Translations under genes and position numbers: made by a program | Source: JBKJUK01 sp046590705 | GTDB lineage: Bacteria; Acidobacteriota; Thermoanaerobaculia; Gp7-AA8 | Length of the DNA: 17,024 nt | Direction: 5' to 3' | Assembly (NCBI GenBank): GCA_046590705.1 | Contig: JBKJUK010000135.1 | Coordinates: 1-17,024, forward strand | Notes under the pieces: model-generated | The model's database searches: none | What the model saw: the letters and a program-made list of their open reading frames with translations, nothing else | Told to the model about the DNA's origin: nothing | In this document: positions 14,401 to 17,024 of the stretch, in pieces | Layout: each line of letters begins with the position of its first letter | Position numbering within the stretch: the first letter of the stretch is position 1

Positions 14401-15855
14401 TCACCGCGACATGCCGAAGTGGCCAGCAGGGGAGTTCCAGACTTCTGCAGAATCCGGAGCGTGAGTCATTGCGAGTTCGAAGCGTGAGTCGTCATTCAGC
14501 GCGTGAAACGCGGCGAGGTCGAATCGATCACGATCGTCGGAGAGGGAAGTCGCGAGCTGATCGATGGCAACGACAGACATCACCGACTGCACGTAGGCCT
14601 CGACCAGATCATCCAGCGTCAACATCAGAGACTCGAAATGAGTTTCGTCGAGCGGAACAACGCGCGAGGTATCGGTGGCCCACTCGCCGCGGGTATCCCG
14701 ATACGACAAGTTCGTCACCAGCTGATCCCGGACTGCTTTCTGCTGGAGCGGGAAGGCGAGTTCCGACCTCGCCTGGCGCGCGAAACCGGCGATTGGACGG
14801 AACCCCTCGCTGCCGGCGGCCACCAACAACCTCAGGTCGTAAATTCGCGCCGATCCACCGTACTCTGCATGTGCGGTGAGATGATCTTCGGCAATCAACT
14901 CCTGCACGACCCACCCCCGATTCTCGTCCACCTCGGCCAGCCAGCGCGTTAGCCCGTCCGCGCTCACGATCGGGAACACCCCTTCGCCGGCATGCCCGTA
15001 GGGCGTCTTGATGATGCCGCGATGACCTGCCGATGCGATCGCGGCAGCAGCCTGCTCAGTTGTCAGACCACTCTGTGTCGATGGAAAACGGATGGCCAGA
15101 TGGCTGTCGTTCCAGGTCTCAGTGAATCGCTGGTATGCAACGCTGGCCAGATGCTTGTTGCGGCCACCCGAGAGGCAGGCGCTCAATGGATTCAGTAGAA
15201 CTGAAGTGCTGCGAAGCGGAAGACTGAGCCAGGGCTGGTCGGTGACATAACGAAGCGCTGCAGTGATGGTGACCCAGCCTTCGGGTCCGCGGACCTGCAT
15301 CGCACCAGAGGTGAACTTCAGCACCTCATCGACTGCTCCCGAGAAGATAGGGACCAGATGGACAGCGCGTCCGGACATCTCGGCCAGTGTGGCCGCATAG
15401 GCGCGGACTTCCTGCGGATTCTTGTCGTAGAGAACAGCGAGAGATCCTGCGTGCCCGGTTGTGGGGAACAGCGTGTCGATCAAACGCTGATATCCGCCTG
15501 ACGGCGATTCACCATGAAGCCGAGGCATCCACTTTTGTCCTGCGGGACATGAGTTGGTCTCGAGAAGCAGCATGCTCGAATGGGTCGCGCTGCGGAGTGG
15601 AAAGAAATCGCAGCCCGCCCAGAAAAAGTGGCGTGGTCGCCAGGCCAGAAGGCGATCCAGCGCCTGGCCCGATACCGTGGGATGTCTTTTTCGGTACCGC
15701 GCCGCCATTGAGGCGTTGTTCAGTCCGAAGAAAGTTTCGACGACCGGATGGGCGCGCGTTCCGCGAACCGAGGGGTGGAAACCTTCCGATGCAGTAAAGT
15801 CACCGGGATGGACGAGTTCCACGCGGGCGGAACGAATCGACGGGATGCGGATCAA
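14401..15855 (-). CDS. ATP-grasp-like enzyme of unknown substrate
   Basis: The 484-aa, apparently soluble product shows an ATP-grasp pattern in its C-terminal half: a Lys plus Gly-rich loop IIKTPYGHAGEGV (281-293), an adenine-site strand WVVQELI (315-321), SARIYDLRLLV with Asp340-Leu-Arg342 as metal/phosphate ligands, and VTNLSYRD with Asn382 as a candidate metal ligand. The N-terminal half is unfamiliar but has a conserved-looking stretch LLLETNSCPAGQKWMP (96-111). ATP-grasp enzymes join a carboxylate to an amine or thiol through an acyl phosphate; the substrate here cannot be read. The start is TTG 15855 without a good Shine-Dalgarno; a TAGAAT -10-like box at 15870-15865 would give an almost leaderless transcript. 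Its stop is 55 bp before the preferred start (1 bp before the alternative start) of the sensor-channel gene, so the two form an operon. Confidence 0.65.
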   Translation of the reverse strand: MIRIPSIRSARVELVHPGDFTASEGFHPSVRGTRAHPVVETFFGLNNASMAARYRKRHPTVSGQALDRLLAWRPRHFFWAGCDFFPLRSATHSSMLLLETNSCPAGQKWMPRLHGESPSGGYQRLIDTLFPTTGHAGSLAVLYDKNPQEVRAYAATLAEMSGRAVHLVPIFSGAVDEVLKFTSGAMQVRGPEGWVTITAALRYVTDQPWLSLPLRSTSVLLNPLSACLSGGRNKHLASVAYQRFTETWNDSHLAIRFPSTQSGLTTEQAAAAIASAGHRGIIKTPYGHAGEGVFPIVSADGLTRWLAEVDENRGWVVQELIAEDHLTAHAEYGGSARIYDLRLLVAAGSEGFRPIAGFARQARSELAFPLQQKAVRDQLVTNLSYRDTRGEWATDTSRVVPLDETHFESLMLTLDDLVEAYVQSVMSVVAIDQLATSLSDDRDRFDLAAFHALNDDSRFELAMTHAPDSAEVWNSPAGHFGMSR

Positions 15856-15978
15856 GACGACTGAATTCTATCGCACAGCGCGAACTCGTTCCGACGAAGT
15901 CCGAATCGAGATCCTTCACGTCGGTCTCGTCGCAACACAGATCCGCTGTGCAACGCCACCTGGCTCTGCAGGCTGCCT

Positions 15979-17024
15979 GTGAGACTTGACCTGCTGCAAG
16001 GTGAAATCCTCGCCTTCTGGTTAAGTGGCGAGCCTCTGAGTGACGGATGGAGAATCTATCTTTACGGTGGTCTTCTTCTGCTGGCCCTCTTTTCGCGCCT
16101 GCATCAGCGACCGTTCGGAGATTCTCCTCTGCAGGCTCCTGAGATCGTTGGAGCCTGTCCAGCTGCGCTGTACGAGCCAGCAGGTTTGTTTCGCCTGCTC
16201 CCGCGGTTCATGTATGGCAGGGGGCTGCTGATCAACCTTCGCTTCTTCGTACTGCTGGCATGGATGGCGAGCCTGCTCGGCTTCGGTGGGATCGTGGCTC
16301 CCGCCATCACCGGCATCGGCCTGCTCTGGCTGCATGGTGCGCTGTCGGGTGCCCTGGGGACTAACCATCGCTGGATGCTTCCTCTGTCAGTGCTTTTCAT
16401 CGCAGGCTTCGCTGATATGCGAGGTCCGGCCTCGCTCGACGCAATTCTTTCGGCCCGACTGTCTGCGTATCCTTTCCCGATTTCCTCGCAGCCGCTTCTG
16501 CCTTCGGCGGTCGTTGCTCGAACCGCGCTGGTGGCAGCTGTGCTGACACTCTTCGCCGGCGGCGTTTCCAAGCTGCGCCTCGGCGGAATGCGATGGGCGG
16601 ATGGGGAGTCTCTGCGCTTCTATGCCGGCTCCACGGCAGGTGCGTCGCCGCGATTGAAAGCGTGGATCACTGGCCATGCTTCAATCTGCCGTGCACTGGC
16701 CCTCGGCACTCTCGCCGTCGAACTGCTGGCTCCGTTGGCGCTTGTCTCCGGCGCCATGCGTATGGTCATTTTCTCTGGTGCACTGCTTCTGCACGCGGGG
16801 ATCTGGCTCACGATGAGGCCTAACTATCTGCCGCAGGCATGGTGCTATGCTCTCGTTTTGGTTCCAGCCTCGCAGGTCGCAGCGACATGCAGTCAGCAAC
16901 AGATCGTAGTCGCCTATGTCATGACCTGCGCCACAGCGATCTACGCCGCGGTGGCAGTTCGAGGGAAAGAGTGGTGGCCGTTCACGTCCATACCGATGTA
17001 CGCCTTCTATCGCGGGCCGGCGGG
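15979..17024 (+). CDS. Polytopic membrane protein, HTTM/vitamin K-dependent gamma-carboxylase-like (3' truncated by window end)
   Basis: An uninterrupted frame runs from GTG 15979 to the window edge, 348 codons with no stop. It is strongly hydrophobic, with about eight or nine membrane segments (near 28-43, 87-102, 104-122, 133-147, 177-196, 239-258, 263-278, 287-306, 311-326). The sequence AGGVSKLRLGGMRWADGE (193-210) followed by a long helix containing VELLAPLALV, and the late motif WPFTSIPMYAF (333-343), recall the HTTM domain of the vitamin K-dependent gamma-carboxylase family, whose bacterial members are mostly uncharacterised membrane oxidases/carboxylases. The start is the first GTG with an AGG about 7 nt upstream; no ATG is in frame before residue 78. 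It is divergent from the ATP-grasp gene with 123 bp between. Confidence 0.7.
   Translation, partial: MRLDLLQGEILAFWLSGEPLSDGWRIYLYGGLLLLALFSRLHQRPFGDSPLQAPEIVGACPAALYEPAGLFRLLPRFMYGRGLLINLRFFVLLAWMASLLGFGGIVAPAITGIGLLWLHGALSGALGTNHRWMLPLSVLFIAGFADMRGPASLDAILSARLSAYPFPISSQPLLPSAVVARTALVAAVLTLFAGGVSKLRLGGMRWADGESLRFYAGSTAGASPRLKAWITGHASICRALALGTLAVELLAPLALVSGAMRMVIFSGALLLHAGIWLTMRPNYLPQAWCYALVLVPASQVAATCSQQQIVVAYVMTCATAIYAAVAVRGKEWWPFTSIPMYAFYRGPA

Noticed and set aside
16021..16571. Minus-strand open frames of 115 and 155 aa near the window end
   Set aside because: Their Ser/Arg/Gln/Pro-rich composition lacks any motif, while the plus strand carries a coherent membrane protein over the whole stretch.

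Overview
The window looks like a chromosomal segment of a Gram-negative, GC-rich bacterium with complex envelope biology: a lipoprotein, a PilT motor, and an M23 peptidase paired with a bactofilin-like protein. Many intergenic gaps carry dispersed inverted repeats. The gene mix and the repeat-rich gaps would fit Acidobacteriota or a related phylum, but no rRNA or marker gene is present, so that placement is a weak inference. No tRNA, rRNA, CRISPR array, transposase or phage gene was seen.

Layout. (1) 134-5107, minus strand: a compact operon E3 -> E1alpha -> E1beta -> E2 encoding a complete 2-oxoacid dehydrogenase complex, probably branched-chain type. Two of its four genes (E3, E1alpha) start at TTG behind good ribosome binding sites. 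A perfect 52-bp inverted repeat (2-124) lies just past its end, and a tandem heptamer array (5152-5253) covers its promoter region. (2) 5299-5805, plus: a small FMN split-barrel (pyridoxamine-phosphate-oxidase-like) protein. (3) 6107-6955, minus: a lipoprotein with two FKBP domains, the first degenerate. (4) 7151-7555, plus: an unrecognised protein. (5) 7639-9616, minus: a two-gene unit of a duplicated small beta-rich protein and a PilT-type ATPase with an extra N-terminal module. (6) 9794-11547, plus: a membrane-anchored M23 peptidase overlapping a bactofilin-like gene, probably a cell-wall/cell-shape unit. (7) 11787-12005, minus: a small zinc-ribbon protein. (8) 12201-15855, minus: an ATP-grasp-like enzyme followed by a seven-TM protein that appears to fuse a Cache sensor to a pentameric ligand-gated ion channel (Pro-loop receptor) module. 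(9) 15979 to the window end, plus: a polytopic membrane protein resembling the HTTM/gamma-carboxylase family, divergent from the ATP-grasp gene and cut by the window edge.

The most interesting region is 12201-17024. The sensor-channel fusion, its operon partner (the ATP-grasp enzyme) and the divergent membrane enzyme could form an undescribed signalling or modification locus. The domain calls rest on motifs and hydropathy read by eye; the functional link is inference from gene order.
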